Source: Geminocystis herdmanii PCC 6308
Lineage (GTDB): Bacteria > Cyanobacteriota > Cyanobacteriia > Cyanobacteriales > Cyanobacteriaceae
Direction of reading: 5' to 3'
Assembly: GCF_000332235.1 (NCBI RefSeq)
Contig: NZ_CM001775.1
Span: forward strand, 427,630-491,629
Length of the DNA: 64,000 bases
Notes under the pieces: model-generated
Database searches by the model: none
The model's input: the letters and a program-made list of their open reading frames with translations, nothing else
What the model was told of the DNA's origin: nothing
Made by a program: the position numbers and the translations under genes
Part shown: piece by piece, positions 36,908-44,733 of the stretch
Position numbering within the stretch: position 1 is the stretch's first letter
How the letters are laid out: the number at the start of each line of letters is the position of its first letter

Positions 36908-37591
36908 TTATAAAAACTTTTCCCTAGAAAATAATTGTTTTTCTTTCACCATAAAAACATCAGGATTTACCGCCTCAAGTCTCCCGTTTTCAATGCGCCA
37001 ACAGTTATCGGCAATTTCTACTAAATCACTAGCATCATGGGTAACAATTAATAATGTCCAATGTTGTTTTAATTTAGTTAATAAATTTACTAATTGCTCT
37101 TTCATCAACCAATCTAGCCCTGCGGTTGGTTCATCTAATAGTAAAATGTTTGGTTGACGTATTAATTGTACTGCTAAAGATAATCTTCTTTGTTGTCCGC
37201 CACTAAGAGCATGGGGAGGAGTATCATAACTAAGATGCTCTAATCCTACCTCCGTTAAAGCATCTTTAACACGAATGGCACTCAATTCGGGATGCCCTAA
37301 TCTTAATTCTTCTAAGATGTTACTACCGCAAAAATGTCTTTCAGGAAATTGAAACACGATACCGCTTAACTGTTGTAAGTCTTCTGAGGTAAGGCTATCT
37401 GTATCCCATAAAATTTCTCCTTTGGTTTTTTCGGCTAATCCTGCTAAAATTTCTAAAAGTGTAGTTTTTCCAGAGCCACTTGTTCCTACAATTAACCCTA
37501 ATTTTTGGGGGGGAAGGGTTAAAGTAATATTTTCAATAATGGGGGTAAGGGTAGCCGTGGGGTGATAAGTAACGTTTTTTAAGTTAAGCAT
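36908..37591 (-). CDS. ABC transporter ATP-binding protein (ECF-like)
   Basis: The 227-residue protein is a stand-alone ABC ATPase: Walker A GTSGSGKTT (about 36-44), Q-loop VFQFPERHFCGSNI, signature LSGGQQRRLSLA, Walker B ILLLDEPTAGLD and the switch His in VTHDAS. The FPERHFCG stretch resembles cobalt/energy-coupling-factor type ATPases and their chloroplast relatives. No membrane subunit gene is adjacent, so the partner must be elsewhere and the substrate is unknown. It is divergent from the TPR gene at 37654. Confidence 0.8.
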   Translation of the reverse strand: MLNLKNVTYHPTATLTPIIENITLTLPPQKLGLIVGTSGSGKTTLLEILAGLAEKTKGEILWDTDSLTSEDLQQLSGIVFQFPERHFCGSNILEELRLGHPELSAIRVKDALTEVGLEHLSYDTPPHALSGGQQRRLSLAVQLIRQPNILLLDEPTAGLDWLMKEQLVNLLTKLKQHWTLLIVTHDASDLVEIADNCWRIENGRLEAVNPDVFMVKEKQLFSREKFL

Positions 37592-37653
37592 GAAAATTTT
37601 AAGTTAGAATCGTTAACTAGATAATTTGACTGTGGTTCACAATTTTGATAAGT

Positions 37654-38631
37654 ATGGATTTTTACTCTCGCATCCTCAAAGGTAATGATGATCAACGTCA
37701 GCTTAATTTTAACCCGAAAATCTCTGTTTCTTGGGTGAAATTATCTTCTACTGCTTTGTTGTCGATATTTTCTCTGATTGTCTCTACAAATGCTAGTTTC
37801 GCTGGTGATCCTTTTCGTAATACGAACCCTCGTGATATAAGCGCTCAAACGGAGTCTGCTTTTAAAGCCTTGTTTGAAGATGGTAACTATCCTCAAGCGA
37901 AAGTTTATCTGACAGAGGCGAAAAATTCTTCTCAGAATGATCCTCTTTTACCTGCTTTAAGGGCTTCTTTAGCTTATACTGAACAGGATTGGGAAAACAT
38001 GGAACTATATACAGCAGAAACATTAAAAGTTGCTCGATCGATCGGTGCAAAAGACCCCCTTCGTAGTAATCTATATTTAGCGGTAGGAAACTTTTTAGAT
38101 GGTGCGAATGAGTATCGTCAAAAAGGTGCTTTAGCGGCGTTAGGAAAGTTACAATTAGTTTTTGATTATTTTGATAAGGCAGAAAAAATTGATAAAAATG
38201 ATCCAGAATTGAACTTAATTAAGGGTTATTTAAACTTAATGTTAGCGGTAAATTTGCCTTTTTCTAGCCCTCAACAAGCTATTGATAACCTTAAAAGTTA
38301 CGCTTCCCCTCAGTATTTAGTAAATCGTGGTATTGCTGTGGCTTATCGAGATTTAAAAGATTATGATTCGGCTTTAACTTATGTGAATAAGTCGATCGAA
38401 AGTACTCCATTAAATCCAGAATTATACTATTTAAAAGGACAAATTTTAAGGAATAAAGGGGAAAAAGAAAATAGTCTTCCTTTATTAGAAGAAGCCGTGA
38501 AAAATTTTGACATTGCCTTAGCTAAAGTCAATCAATTACCCCAAGAAAGTGTCAAAAAACCTTTAGAAAGAGAAAAACGTAAAACCCTTGAAAAAATTGC
38601 CGAATTAGGCACTTCTTCTAGTAGTCCATAA
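37654..38631 (+). CDS. TPR-repeat protein of the cyanobacterial Sll0314/Alr1548 type
   Basis: The 325-residue protein has an N-terminal hydrophobic segment (about 33-50, ending STNASFAGDP), likely a signal peptide with a long n-region, so it is probably exported. Tetratricopeptide-like helix pairs follow: SAFKALFEDGNYPQAKVYLT, LVNRGIAVAYRDLKDYDSAL and LYYLKGQILRNKGEKENSLP. Function is unknown. The start is taken at the ATG at 37654; a TTG at 37645 is in frame but unlikely. Confidence 0.7.
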   Translation: MDFYSRILKGNDDQRQLNFNPKISVSWVKLSSTALLSIFSLIVSTNASFAGDPFRNTNPRDISAQTESAFKALFEDGNYPQAKVYLTEAKNSSQNDPLLPALRASLAYTEQDWENMELYTAETLKVARSIGAKDPLRSNLYLAVGNFLDGANEYRQKGALAALGKLQLVFDYFDKAEKIDKNDPELNLIKGYLNLMLAVNLPFSSPQQAIDNLKSYASPQYLVNRGIAVAYRDLKDYDSALTYVNKSIESTPLNPELYYLKGQILRNKGEKENSLPLLEEAVKNFDIALAKVNQLPQESVKKPLEREKRKTLEKIAELGTSSSSP

Positions 38632-38702
38632 TGTTTTTGAGATTTTTATTAGATTGTAGTATATGATTCTAAAAAAGAGAAGGATGCTTAAAAAGTTAGA
38701 AT

Positions 38703-39692
38703 TCACGCAGCACCGGAATCTTTAGAAAAGATAACGGTGATGGTTTTGAGGATTAACTTAAAATCATACATTAAACTCCAATTTTCCTGATAACGTAAAT
38801 CAAGTTTAATCACGTCTTCAAAATCACGAATTTTCGATCGACCATTTACCTGCCATTCTCCACTTAAACCGGGGCGCACGTCTAACCGTTGCCAGTTAGG
38901 TACTTCATATTGTTCTACTTCGTTGGGGGTTGGGGGGCGAGTACCGATTAAACTCATTTCTCCTTTGACTACGTTCCAAAATTGGGGAAATTCGTCTAAA
39001 CTGGTTTTGCGTAAAAATTTACCAACACGGGTAATACGAGGATCATTTTCATTTTTGAAAAACGCACCCTGTGCCTGATTATCAATGGTGGCTTTCAGCG
39101 CTTCTGCATTCGTCACCATCGATCGAAACTTCCAAATTTTAAATCTTTTACCCATCCAACCGCAACGAGTTTGACTAAATAAAACAGGACCCGGACTATC
39201 TAATTTTATGGCAATGGCGACGGGAATAAACAAAATTGCCACAAATCCTAAACCCATTAATCCGCCGATAATGTCGATTAAACGCTTGGTTTTCGATCGA
39301 ACTGAGGGGTGGGTGACGGAGGGTAAATCCGTTAATTTAGAACCAGAAATGGGGATAGTTGGCTCTGTATGGGCAATAATGGGCAGTACTTTTTCCATAC
39401 CAATCAGAGAAAATACTTCCGCTACTTGGGGCAGAATACTCCATATTTGCAACACAATTTTTTGTTCCTTAGTAAATTTAATCATGCTCACTAAAGAACC
39501 GATACCGCTACTATCAATAAATTTAGTTTTCCCAAAATCTAAAATAATTTTCTCTATGGTTTCTTCTTCTATCCATTGACGATATTCTTTTTTTAAAGCC
39601 ATTGCCTCCATTACCGTTAATTTAGGTGGCATTTGAACCAATAAAGTATTTTTGATGGGAGTTAGAATAAATTTTTGATCTGCTAAATTCAT
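38703..39692 (-). CDS. STAS-domain phosphoglycosyltransferase (initiating sugar transferase)
   Basis: From the ATG at 39692 the 329-residue protein has an N-terminal STAS domain (about 1-100; KIILDFGKTKFIDSSGIGSL with the conserved Ser). A bacterial sugar transferase domain follows: KRLIDIIGGLMGLGF with the membrane hairpin, KLDSPGPVLFSQTRCGWMGK, FKIWKFRSM and LRKTSLDEFPQFWNVVKGEM, then LIGTRPPTPNEVEQYE. Such enzymes attach the first sugar phosphate to undecaprenyl phosphate. The STAS fusion suggests regulation by an anti-sigma-type partner or by phosphorylation. A TTG at 39743 in frame is not needed. It closes the minus-strand half of exopolysaccharide locus 2. Confidence 0.87.
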   Translation of the reverse strand: MNLADQKFILTPIKNTLLVQMPPKLTVMEAMALKKEYRQWIEEETIEKIILDFGKTKFIDSSGIGSLVSMIKFTKEQKIVLQIWSILPQVAEVFSLIGMEKVLPIIAHTEPTIPISGSKLTDLPSVTHPSVRSKTKRLIDIIGGLMGLGFVAILFIPVAIAIKLDSPGPVLFSQTRCGWMGKRFKIWKFRSMVTNAEALKATIDNQAQGAFFKNENDPRITRVGKFLRKTSLDEFPQFWNVVKGEMSLIGTRPPTPNEVEQYEVPNWQRLDVRPGLSGEWQVNGRSKIRDFEDVIKLDLRYQENWSLMYDFKLILKTITVIFSKDSGAA

Positions 39693-39766
39693 AATAATTA
39701 TATCCTCGTTATTCAGATAAAAAACTGTAAATCGACATTTCAACTACGCTCAATGCTCGGTTAGGC

Positions 39767-40249
39767 TCAATTTACAGAGGCAAAACGTTGCTCTAAACTC
39801 TGGCAAAGCGCGATCGCACTCTGAGAGGTAACATCGCTAATAGATACTTGACGAGGATTAGAGATAAAACGAATTAAATCCCCCGGACACCATGCCACAG
39901 GGATATTCATTTGCTCCATCGCCATAGCTAACTCTATCTGATGATCGTCAACGTGTTCTTTAAATTTTTGCGATCGAGATACCAAAATATAAGGCTTATC
40001 AAGGGAATCCAATAACAATAAAGTACCTTCTCCACAATGACTAATCACTAGACGAGCTTGATTGATCAAAGAGCGAAACATATCTTCCTTGACAAAACGA
40101 TAAACTTTAGCGCCTGTGGGCAATACGGTACAGTTGCCATATTGAACGATGATTTCTTCATCAATCATTTCTGACTCTAATAAAACCTCAATCCAGTGCA
40201 TGAGGCGATTAAAGGGGAATTGTTCTGTGCCAACGGTTACAAAAATCAT
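39767..40249 (-). CDS. Alg13-like glycosyltransferase subunit (GT28 C-terminal domain; PssE/EpsE type)
   Basis: The 160-residue protein is a lone C-terminal half of a GT-B enzyme: MIFVTVGTEQFPFNRLMHWI at the start, IIVQYGNCTVLPTGAKVYRF, ARLVISHCGEGTLLLLDSLD and YILVSRSQKFKEHVDDHQIE. This is the nucleotide-sugar-binding partner that works with an Alg14-like membrane subunit. The Alg14-like gene is upstream on the same strand (40752-41207), but a 502-bp gap with a MITE separates them, whereas these pairs are usually adjacent. It probably adds the second sugar to the lipid carrier. Confidence 0.85.
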   Translation of the reverse strand: MIFVTVGTEQFPFNRLMHWIEVLLESEMIDEEIIVQYGNCTVLPTGAKVYRFVKEDMFRSLINQARLVISHCGEGTLLLLDSLDKPYILVSRSQKFKEHVDDHQIELAMAMEQMNIPVAWCPGDLIRFISNPRQVSISDVTSQSAIALCQSLEQRFASVN

Positions 40250-40419
40250 ATAAGTAGGATGTGCTGAAAAAGTCTTTTGATGAGGTTAGGAGATAGGAGC
40301 TTTTAACTGTTAACTAATAGTTTATTATAGTTCTTTATACCTACTCACGGGATAAAGGTTGACATTTTTTTAAAATATGTTAGCTTTTAATGAAGTCGAT
40401 AACCAAGACTGTTAAAACT

Positions 40420-40444
40420 ATTTAATTTAAAGATTAAATTAAAT
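40420..40444. repeat. Perfect 11-bp A/T palindrome with 3-base loop
   Basis: ATTTAATTTAA, loop AGA, TTAAATTAAAT. All pairs are A/T. It lies about 170 bp upstream of the Alg13-like start and could be an operator or part of a transcript leader. Confidence 0.5.
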
Positions 40445-40612
40445 AAAAAATTAGTTATTATTCAAGATTAATCAATTAATTAGAATAATAAAAGTAGGGT
40501 GGGTTACACCCGAATCAACGCTTGTGGACAGTATCAAGCCGACTTGACTGGTAGAAGCAAGAAGTAAACGTCATAGGTAACTATGAGTAAGTTTTATATA
40601 ACAGACAGGAGA

Positions 40613-40733
40613 CAATACTTCTCGGTTAAGCCCCCTACCCCCAACTTTGGGGAAGTCAAACTTGGTGAAAGTCCCCAGTATTGGGGATTTAGGGGCGGAC
40701 AAAATAACTTGAGTGACTAACCGAACAGTAACC
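40613..40733. mobile_element. 121-bp MITE, copy C, decayed right end
   Basis: The left end CAATACTTCTCGGTTA and the interior match copy A closely and in the same orientation. The right end reads TAACCGAACAGTAACC, where copy A has CAGTATTG, so the last bases have decayed. No target duplication is visible. It sits between the Alg14-like and Alg13-like genes. Confidence 0.8.
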
Positions 40734-40751
40734 AACAATTTTATATCGAAC

Positions 40752-41207
40752 TTAGGTATTTTTAAGGGGAATAACTAATTCAGCTTGAGGATAACGAGTT
40801 TGTAGTTGAGGCCACTGTACATAAAGTACACTCAAAAAAGGTAACACCAACTTAGCGGATAAACTTAAAGTTTCAATACGGGTGATAGACTCCACAAAAA
40901 CAGTTTTACTTCCTAATAGTTTGCCCAAAATTAAAAAGGGTACGGCGACTCCAGCACCAGTAGAAATAACTACATCCGGTTTACTTTGCTTAATGACTTT
41001 CCAAGCGAGAAATAAATTTTTGATGAGGTTGGGTAGGTTACGATTTGTCGGACTAAAAGCATAAGTCACATTTTCCTCTTGTAAAGCGGTTTGAGTGGTG
41101 GGGGTGGCAAATGTTACCCACTGTCGGGGGTGTTTTTCCCAAAAAGGTTGTAATTGTTGTAAAGCCTTAAAATGTCCTCCTGATGAACAAACTAATAATA
41201 TTTTCAT
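40752..41207 (-). CDS. Alg14-like glycosyltransferase subunit (PssD/EpsD type)
   Basis: From the ATG at 41207 the 151-residue protein begins MKILLVCSSGGHFKALQQLQ. It has FAFSPTNRN-like and SKPDVVISTGAGVAVPFLIL segments, then LLGSKTVFVESITRIETLSL. This is the N-terminal GT-B half with the SSGGH loop, the membrane-bound partner of Alg13-like proteins. The ATG overlaps the stop of the upstream GT2 gene (ATGA), so translational coupling is likely and the start is well fixed. It contributes the acceptor side for addition of a sugar to the lipid-linked primer. Confidence 0.87.
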   Translation of the reverse strand: MKILLVCSSGGHFKALQQLQPFWEKHPRQWVTFATPTTQTALQEENVTYAFSPTNRNLPNLIKNLFLAWKVIKQSKPDVVISTGAGVAVPFLILGKLLGSKTVFVESITRIETLSLSAKLVLPFLSVLYVQWPQLQTRYPQAELVIPLKNT

Positions 41208-42256
41208 GATAGTTTCCCTCCTTCTTCTTTTTGAATACGTTTTTTTTGACTTGCCCCTGTTATTTTCATCATCAGGTTTTCTAAGGGTTGATAAAGAAAT
41301 TTGGGGAATAACCAAAGAGACAACACCGCAAAAAAGGTAATAATCGTTCTTCGAGGTTCTTCAATGATTATACGCCAATGATATTTCATGGCTTCAAAAA
41401 ATAATTTGAAGGCTACTTGGGGCGATCGTAATCTGACTGCCCTTCTTGCTAAGTATCGTAACTGATAGGCTCTAGCTTTATTACCCCATTTTTTGATAAA
41501 TTCGGGGTTATAGGTTTCGGTTTTGTGTAAAATCCTTTCCCATGCTTCATACTGCGATCGAATATTTGCTGATAATCCCTTCTCATTGACTCGATAAAGG
41601 GTTAAAGAATTGGGAATGCCTTCAATGTGCCAGTTAGTTTGTAGAGCAATGCGTAACCAACATTCAATATCTTCTGACTGTCGAAAAGTATCATCAAAAT
41701 AAAAATCTTCTATTTCGCCATAAAGATTCTCTTGAAATTTGATTCCCTCTAAGGTTTCTCTCCGAATGACTACCGCCGAACCGTTACTAATAGGATTACG
41801 ACAAAATAGATAATCAGGGGTAATGTTGGTTAATTGGGGGATTTGATAAATACCTAAAGCCTTCCCTTCAATATCGATGAATTCAGAGCGAGAAAAACTA
41901 ACCCCTACGGTGGGATTGTGATCTAAATGCTGAACATGATACTCTAATTTTTCAGGTAGCCAAAGATCATCGGCATCAACAAACGCTAAATATTCTCCCT
42001 GACTATGACGAATCCCCGTATTTCTTGCCCCTGCTAATCCTCTATTTTGCTGATGAACAATTTTAATGCGTTCTGGGGATACTTTGTTTTGTTGTTCGAT
42101 CGATTCTTGACAAAGCTCGATACTTCGATCGTTACTACCATCATCAACAATAATTAATTCAAAATCTGGATAAGTTTGACTTAACACCGATTCTAAAGTT
42201 TGCAGTACAGTAGTTTGTGAATTATAAACGGGAATGATGACTGATACTTTCGTCAT
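41204..42256 (-). CDS. Family 2 glycosyltransferase
   Basis: The 350-residue GT-A protein has VSVIIPVYNSQTTVLQTLES, FELIIVDDGSNDRSIELC and NRGLAGARNTGIRHSQGEYL, then AFVDADDLWLPEKLEYH with the DADD metal site. The acceptor-side region FRQSEDIECWLRIALQTNWH contains the ED catalytic-base motif. Near the C-terminus a hydrophobic stretch (TIITFFAVLSLWLFPKFLY) may associate with the membrane. It is the first gene of the minus-strand half of locus 2 and overlaps the Alg14-like gene by 4 bp. Confidence 0.88.
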   Translation of the reverse strand: MTKVSVIIPVYNSQTTVLQTLESVLSQTYPDFELIIVDDGSNDRSIELCQESIEQQNKVSPERIKIVHQQNRGLAGARNTGIRHSQGEYLAFVDADDLWLPEKLEYHVQHLDHNPTVGVSFSRSEFIDIEGKALGIYQIPQLTNITPDYLFCRNPISNGSAVVIRRETLEGIKFQENLYGEIEDFYFDDTFRQSEDIECWLRIALQTNWHIEGIPNSLTLYRVNEKGLSANIRSQYEAWERILHKTETYNPEFIKKWGNKARAYQLRYLARRAVRLRSPQVAFKLFFEAMKYHWRIIIEEPRRTIITFFAVLSLWLFPKFLYQPLENLMMKITGASQKKRIQKEEGGKLS

Positions 42257-42328
42257 GATTTTAAAATTGAAAGATCGATCGTCCTTATCTTCTTTCTTAA
42301 ATTTTATCTTGTTTTTTGTGTGAGAAAA

Positions 42329-42526
42329 TTATTTTTTTATTAAAAACTCCATTTTTGCTAAGGTAATTAAACCGGGTATATGTTCAGAGGAAAATTCTAC
42401 CAATACATCTATATCACTTTTTTCGTTAAAATCTGATCTCAATACCGAGCCAAATAAGGATAATTTTTGAATATGATGTTTTTCGCAGAAACTAACGATC
42501 GACTTTTTCGGAATAGTTATACTCAT
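42329..42526 (-). pseudogene. Truncated MntA-type nucleotidyltransferase antitoxin
   Basis: The 65-residue product from the ATG at 42526 has the minimal nucleotidyltransferase motif: LSLFGSVLRSDFNEKSDIDV gives GSxxR...DxD, followed by LVEFSSEHIPGLITLAKMEF. Family members run about 95-110 residues. This one stops at EFLIKK, losing the last third. Its start codon lies at the very edge of the 108-bp inverted duplication. No HEPN-type partner toxin is present. It is read as a remnant of a MNT-HEPN toxin-antitoxin pair. Confidence 0.6.
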
Positions 42527-42625
42527 CAAGGTTATAATCTGATGTTGCAAAATGTACAGTTGCCTTTTGCCTACTTGCCTTTTGCCTACCTTCACCAAAC
42601 TCAAGTTATACCCTCGCCAAGTATA
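42518..42625. repeat. 108-bp inverted duplication, left copy
   Basis: This segment is base-for-base the reverse complement of 50740-50847. It runs from the nucleotidyltransferase start (ACTCATCAAGG) through a TTGCCTTTTGCCTAC direct repeat into a stretch (CTCAAGTTATACCCTCGCC) that in the other copy is in phase with the giant exoprotein gene. It stops one codon before the remains of the YoeB-like toxin. Confidence 0.95.
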
Positions 42626-42746
42626 TATTCATAATTTATCAGGTTTATGGTCTCAAAGATTATCACAAAAAGATAGAATTGTTTATAAGTTTGACGATCG
42701 ATATATTTATATTTTCGCTATTGATGGTCATTATGATCAATTTTAG
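42624..42746 (+). pseudogene. C-terminal fragment of a Txe/YoeB-family toxin
   Basis: About 40 residues remain: HNLSGLWSQRLSQKDRIVYK then FDDRYIYIFAIDGHYDQF. This aligns by eye with the YoeB ending HNLSGFWSRRITEEHRLVY and its terminal HY. The first half of the ~85-residue toxin is missing: upstream sequence is the 108-bp duplicated segment, which supplies unrelated codons. YoeB toxins are ribosome-dependent mRNA interferases, but this fragment should be inactive. No YefM-type antitoxin gene is present. Confidence 0.65.
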
Positions 42747-42783
42747 AATTAGAGGTAGAAAATATTGATATAGGTTCGTAGTG

Positions 42784-42797
42784 AGGGCTTTAGCCCT
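42784..42797. repeat. AGGGCTTTAGCCCT hairpin
   Basis: A perfect 6-bp stem around TT, about 45 bp upstream of the sulfotransferase start. Short GAGGGCTTTAGCCCTT-type palindromes are common dispersed repeats in cyanobacterial intergenic regions. Only this copy was noticed here. Confidence 0.5.
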
Positions 42798-42839
42798 TGA
42801 TGTTTTCCTACAGATGTGTAACTTTTAATAACTTTACTT

Positions 42840-43727
42840 ATGACACTACCTAATTTTTTGATCATTGGGGCGGCGAAAGCAGGTACAACGGCTTTACATT
42901 CCTATTTAAAGCAACATCCGCAGATTTATATGACTCCTGATAAGGAGACTAATTTTTTCGCTTTTGAAGGGGAAACTTTGAAGTTTAATGGTATTGGCGA
43001 TCGAGCGATCGAACAATTTTCCATTACTGATTTAGCCACCTATGAAAAGGAATTTATGGGGGTGACACAAGAAAAAGCCATCGGTGAAGCCTGTCCATTA
43101 TACCTTTATAGTGAAAAAGCCGTTGAGAGAATTTATCATTATATTCCTAACGCCAAACTAATTGTAATTTTAAGAAATCCCATCGATCGAGCCTATGCGA
43201 ACTTTTTACACCTAATTAGAGACGATCGAGAGCCTGAAAAAGACTTTGGTAAAGCCCTAGAAGCAGAGTTCGATCGCATCGCTAATAATTGGGAATGGTT
43301 TTGGCATTATATTCAACTCGGTTTTTATCACCGTCAACTAGAGCGATATTATCAGCAATTTAAACCTGAGCAAATTCGTGTTTATTTGTTTGAAGATTTA
43401 AGAGACGATGCCTTAAAACTCATTCAAGATATTTTTGCTTTTTTAGAAGTAGAAACCAACTTTGAACCCGATATGACAATTCGCCCCAATAAATCTGGAA
43501 TGCCGAAAAATTCCTTATTACATCAACTATTAACTAAACCAAATCCCTTAAAAAGTCTCGTCAAACCCTTATTACCCGCTTCTTTTCGCCAAAAAATTCA
43601 ACATCAAAATTTAACTACCCCCAAAGTATCCCCCGAAGTCAAAGAAAAATTAATTAATATTTATCGATCGGACATTGTAGCTTGTCAGAAATTAATCGAT
43701 CGAGACCTTTCGTCATGGTTATCATGA
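42840..43727 (+). CDS. PAPS-dependent sulfotransferase
   Basis: The 295-residue protein begins LPNFLIIGAAKAGTTALHSY, which holds the 5'-phosphosulfate-binding loop (GAAKAGTTAL). It continues with the 3'-phosphate-binding motif LIVILRNPIDRAYANFLH (about 100-117) and the C-terminal RPNKSGMPKNSLLH. This is the sulfotransferase fold acting on carbohydrates, with PAPS as donor. In a cluster of glycosyltransferases, a lipid-carrier sugar transferase and a polymerase, the natural inference is sulfation of an exopolysaccharide. It starts the plus-strand half of locus 2. The GT4 gene follows 28 bp downstream. Confidence 0.88.
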   Translation: MTLPNFLIIGAAKAGTTALHSYLKQHPQIYMTPDKETNFFAFEGETLKFNGIGDRAIEQFSITDLATYEKEFMGVTQEKAIGEACPLYLYSEKAVERIYHYIPNAKLIVILRNPIDRAYANFLHLIRDDREPEKDFGKALEAEFDRIANNWEWFWHYIQLGFYHRQLERYYQQFKPEQIRVYLFEDLRDDALKLIQDIFAFLEVETNFEPDMTIRPNKSGMPKNSLLHQLLTKPNPLKSLVKPLLPASFRQKIQHQNLTTPKVSPEVKEKLINIYRSDIVACQKLIDRDLSSWLS

Positions 43728-43755
43728 GTTACAGAAACATTTATTTATATCCAAT

Positions 43756-44733
43756 ATGAAACGTAAAATATGGCATTTAATCGGCGATAAAAGGGCTGGA
43801 GGTTCAAATCTCCTCGTTAAGAATTTAATGGCATCTCTGGAGCATAAATTTGACTTTAAAATGGTCAGATTAGAGGAAATAGAGGCACAATTAATCAAAG
43901 AAAAACCAGATTTAATTATCTTTCATTATCCCTGTGCTTGGCGTTATTTATTACCTTTAAAAAGACTCAAAAAATACTGTCCTATTTATATTTGTGATCA
44001 TCATTACTGTAAGGGTTTTGAACAAAATCAAGTATCCTCAAAATTTCGTTTTCGTACCATGTTAAAACTGTCTTATGGTATGGTCGATCGAATTATCTCT
44101 ATTTCTCAAGCACAAAAACAGTGGATGATAGAGAATAAATTAGTTAAGCCAGAAAAAATCTCCGTCATTACTCCTGCTTCTCCTTTAGAATCATTATTAG
44201 AAATTCCTCCCAAAATCACAGGAGAAAAAATTATTTTAGGTGCTTATGGACGTTTTGCCCCTCAAAAGGGTTTTGATTTATTGTTACGCGCCATCAAAGA
44301 AATTTCTACTTCTGCTCAATGGGAAAATTTTGAACTCCGTCTAGGAGGTTATGGGCAAGATGAAGAATTAATTACTTCTTTAGGGAAAGGATTACCTAAT
44401 GTTAAATTACTAGGTTCGATCGAACATATCAATCAATTTTTAAACGATTGTGATGTAATTATTATCCCCTCCCGTTGGGAAGGTTGGGGCTTAGTTGCCC
44501 TAGAAGCCAAAGCCTCCGCCCGTGCGGTTGTCGCCTTTAGTGTAGATGGTTTAGTGGAACAAATCCAAGACTACGGTTTACTAATTCCGGCTAATAATCT
44601 CAAGGCATTAGGAGAAGGGATTTTATCCTTATCCACAAAACCTCTTACCGAATGGGGAATCAAAGGCAGAAACTCCGTCATTAATAGTTGGCAAAATTGT
44701 GTTCAAGAATGGGAAACAATCTTGGAAAAATGA
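43756..44733 (+). CDS. Family 4 glycosyltransferase
   Basis: The 325-residue GT-B protein has VDRIISISQAQKQWMIENKL and KISVITPASPLESLLE in the hinge region. LGAYGRFAPQKGFDLLLRAI and LRLGGYGQDEELITSL come next, then the nucleotide-sugar region IIPSRWEGWGLVALEAKASA. The glutamates of the EX7E motif lie in the EGWGLVALEA stretch. It likely adds a sugar during assembly of the repeat unit. Its stop overlaps the start of the polymerase gene (ATGA at 44730), so the two are translationally coupled. Confidence 0.87.
   Translation: MKRKIWHLIGDKRAGGSNLLVKNLMASLEHKFDFKMVRLEEIEAQLIKEKPDLIIFHYPCAWRYLLPLKRLKKYCPIYICDHHYCKGFEQNQVSSKFRFRTMLKLSYGMVDRIISISQAQKQWMIENKLVKPEKISVITPASPLESLLEIPPKITGEKIILGAYGRFAPQKGFDLLLRAIKEISTSAQWENFELRLGGYGQDEELITSLGKGLPNVKLLGSIEHINQFLNDCDVIIIPSRWEGWGLVALEAKASARAVVAFSVDGLVEQIQDYGLLIPANNLKALGEGILSLSTKPLTEWGIKGRNSVINSWQNCVQEWETILEK

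Larger units (their letters stand above)
40250..40751. other. Intergenic gap splitting the Alg13/Alg14 pair
   Basis: The 502-bp gap contains MITE copy C (40613-40733), an A/T palindrome (40420-40444) and a GGTGGGTTACACCC-type hairpin-like stretch near 40500-40515. I find no open frame of substance. In related loci the two genes flanking this gap tend to be contiguous, so the gap itself is probably acquired sequence. Confidence 0.5.

Noticed and set aside
39208-39579. A 123-codon plus-strand frame opposite the sugar transferase
   Set aside because: It lies wholly within a well-supported gene on the other strand and has no similarity to anything known to me.
39750-39767. Another MITE end (CTCAATGCTCGGTTAGG)
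   Set aside because: It resembles the terminal repeat but is short, contains a deletion, and has no second end or interior match nearby.
42552-42746. Complete small plus-strand gene of 64 residues
   Set aside because: Its first ~24 codons come from the 108-bp duplicated segment and only the last 40 resemble a toxin, so it is treated as a truncated YoeB-like remnant.
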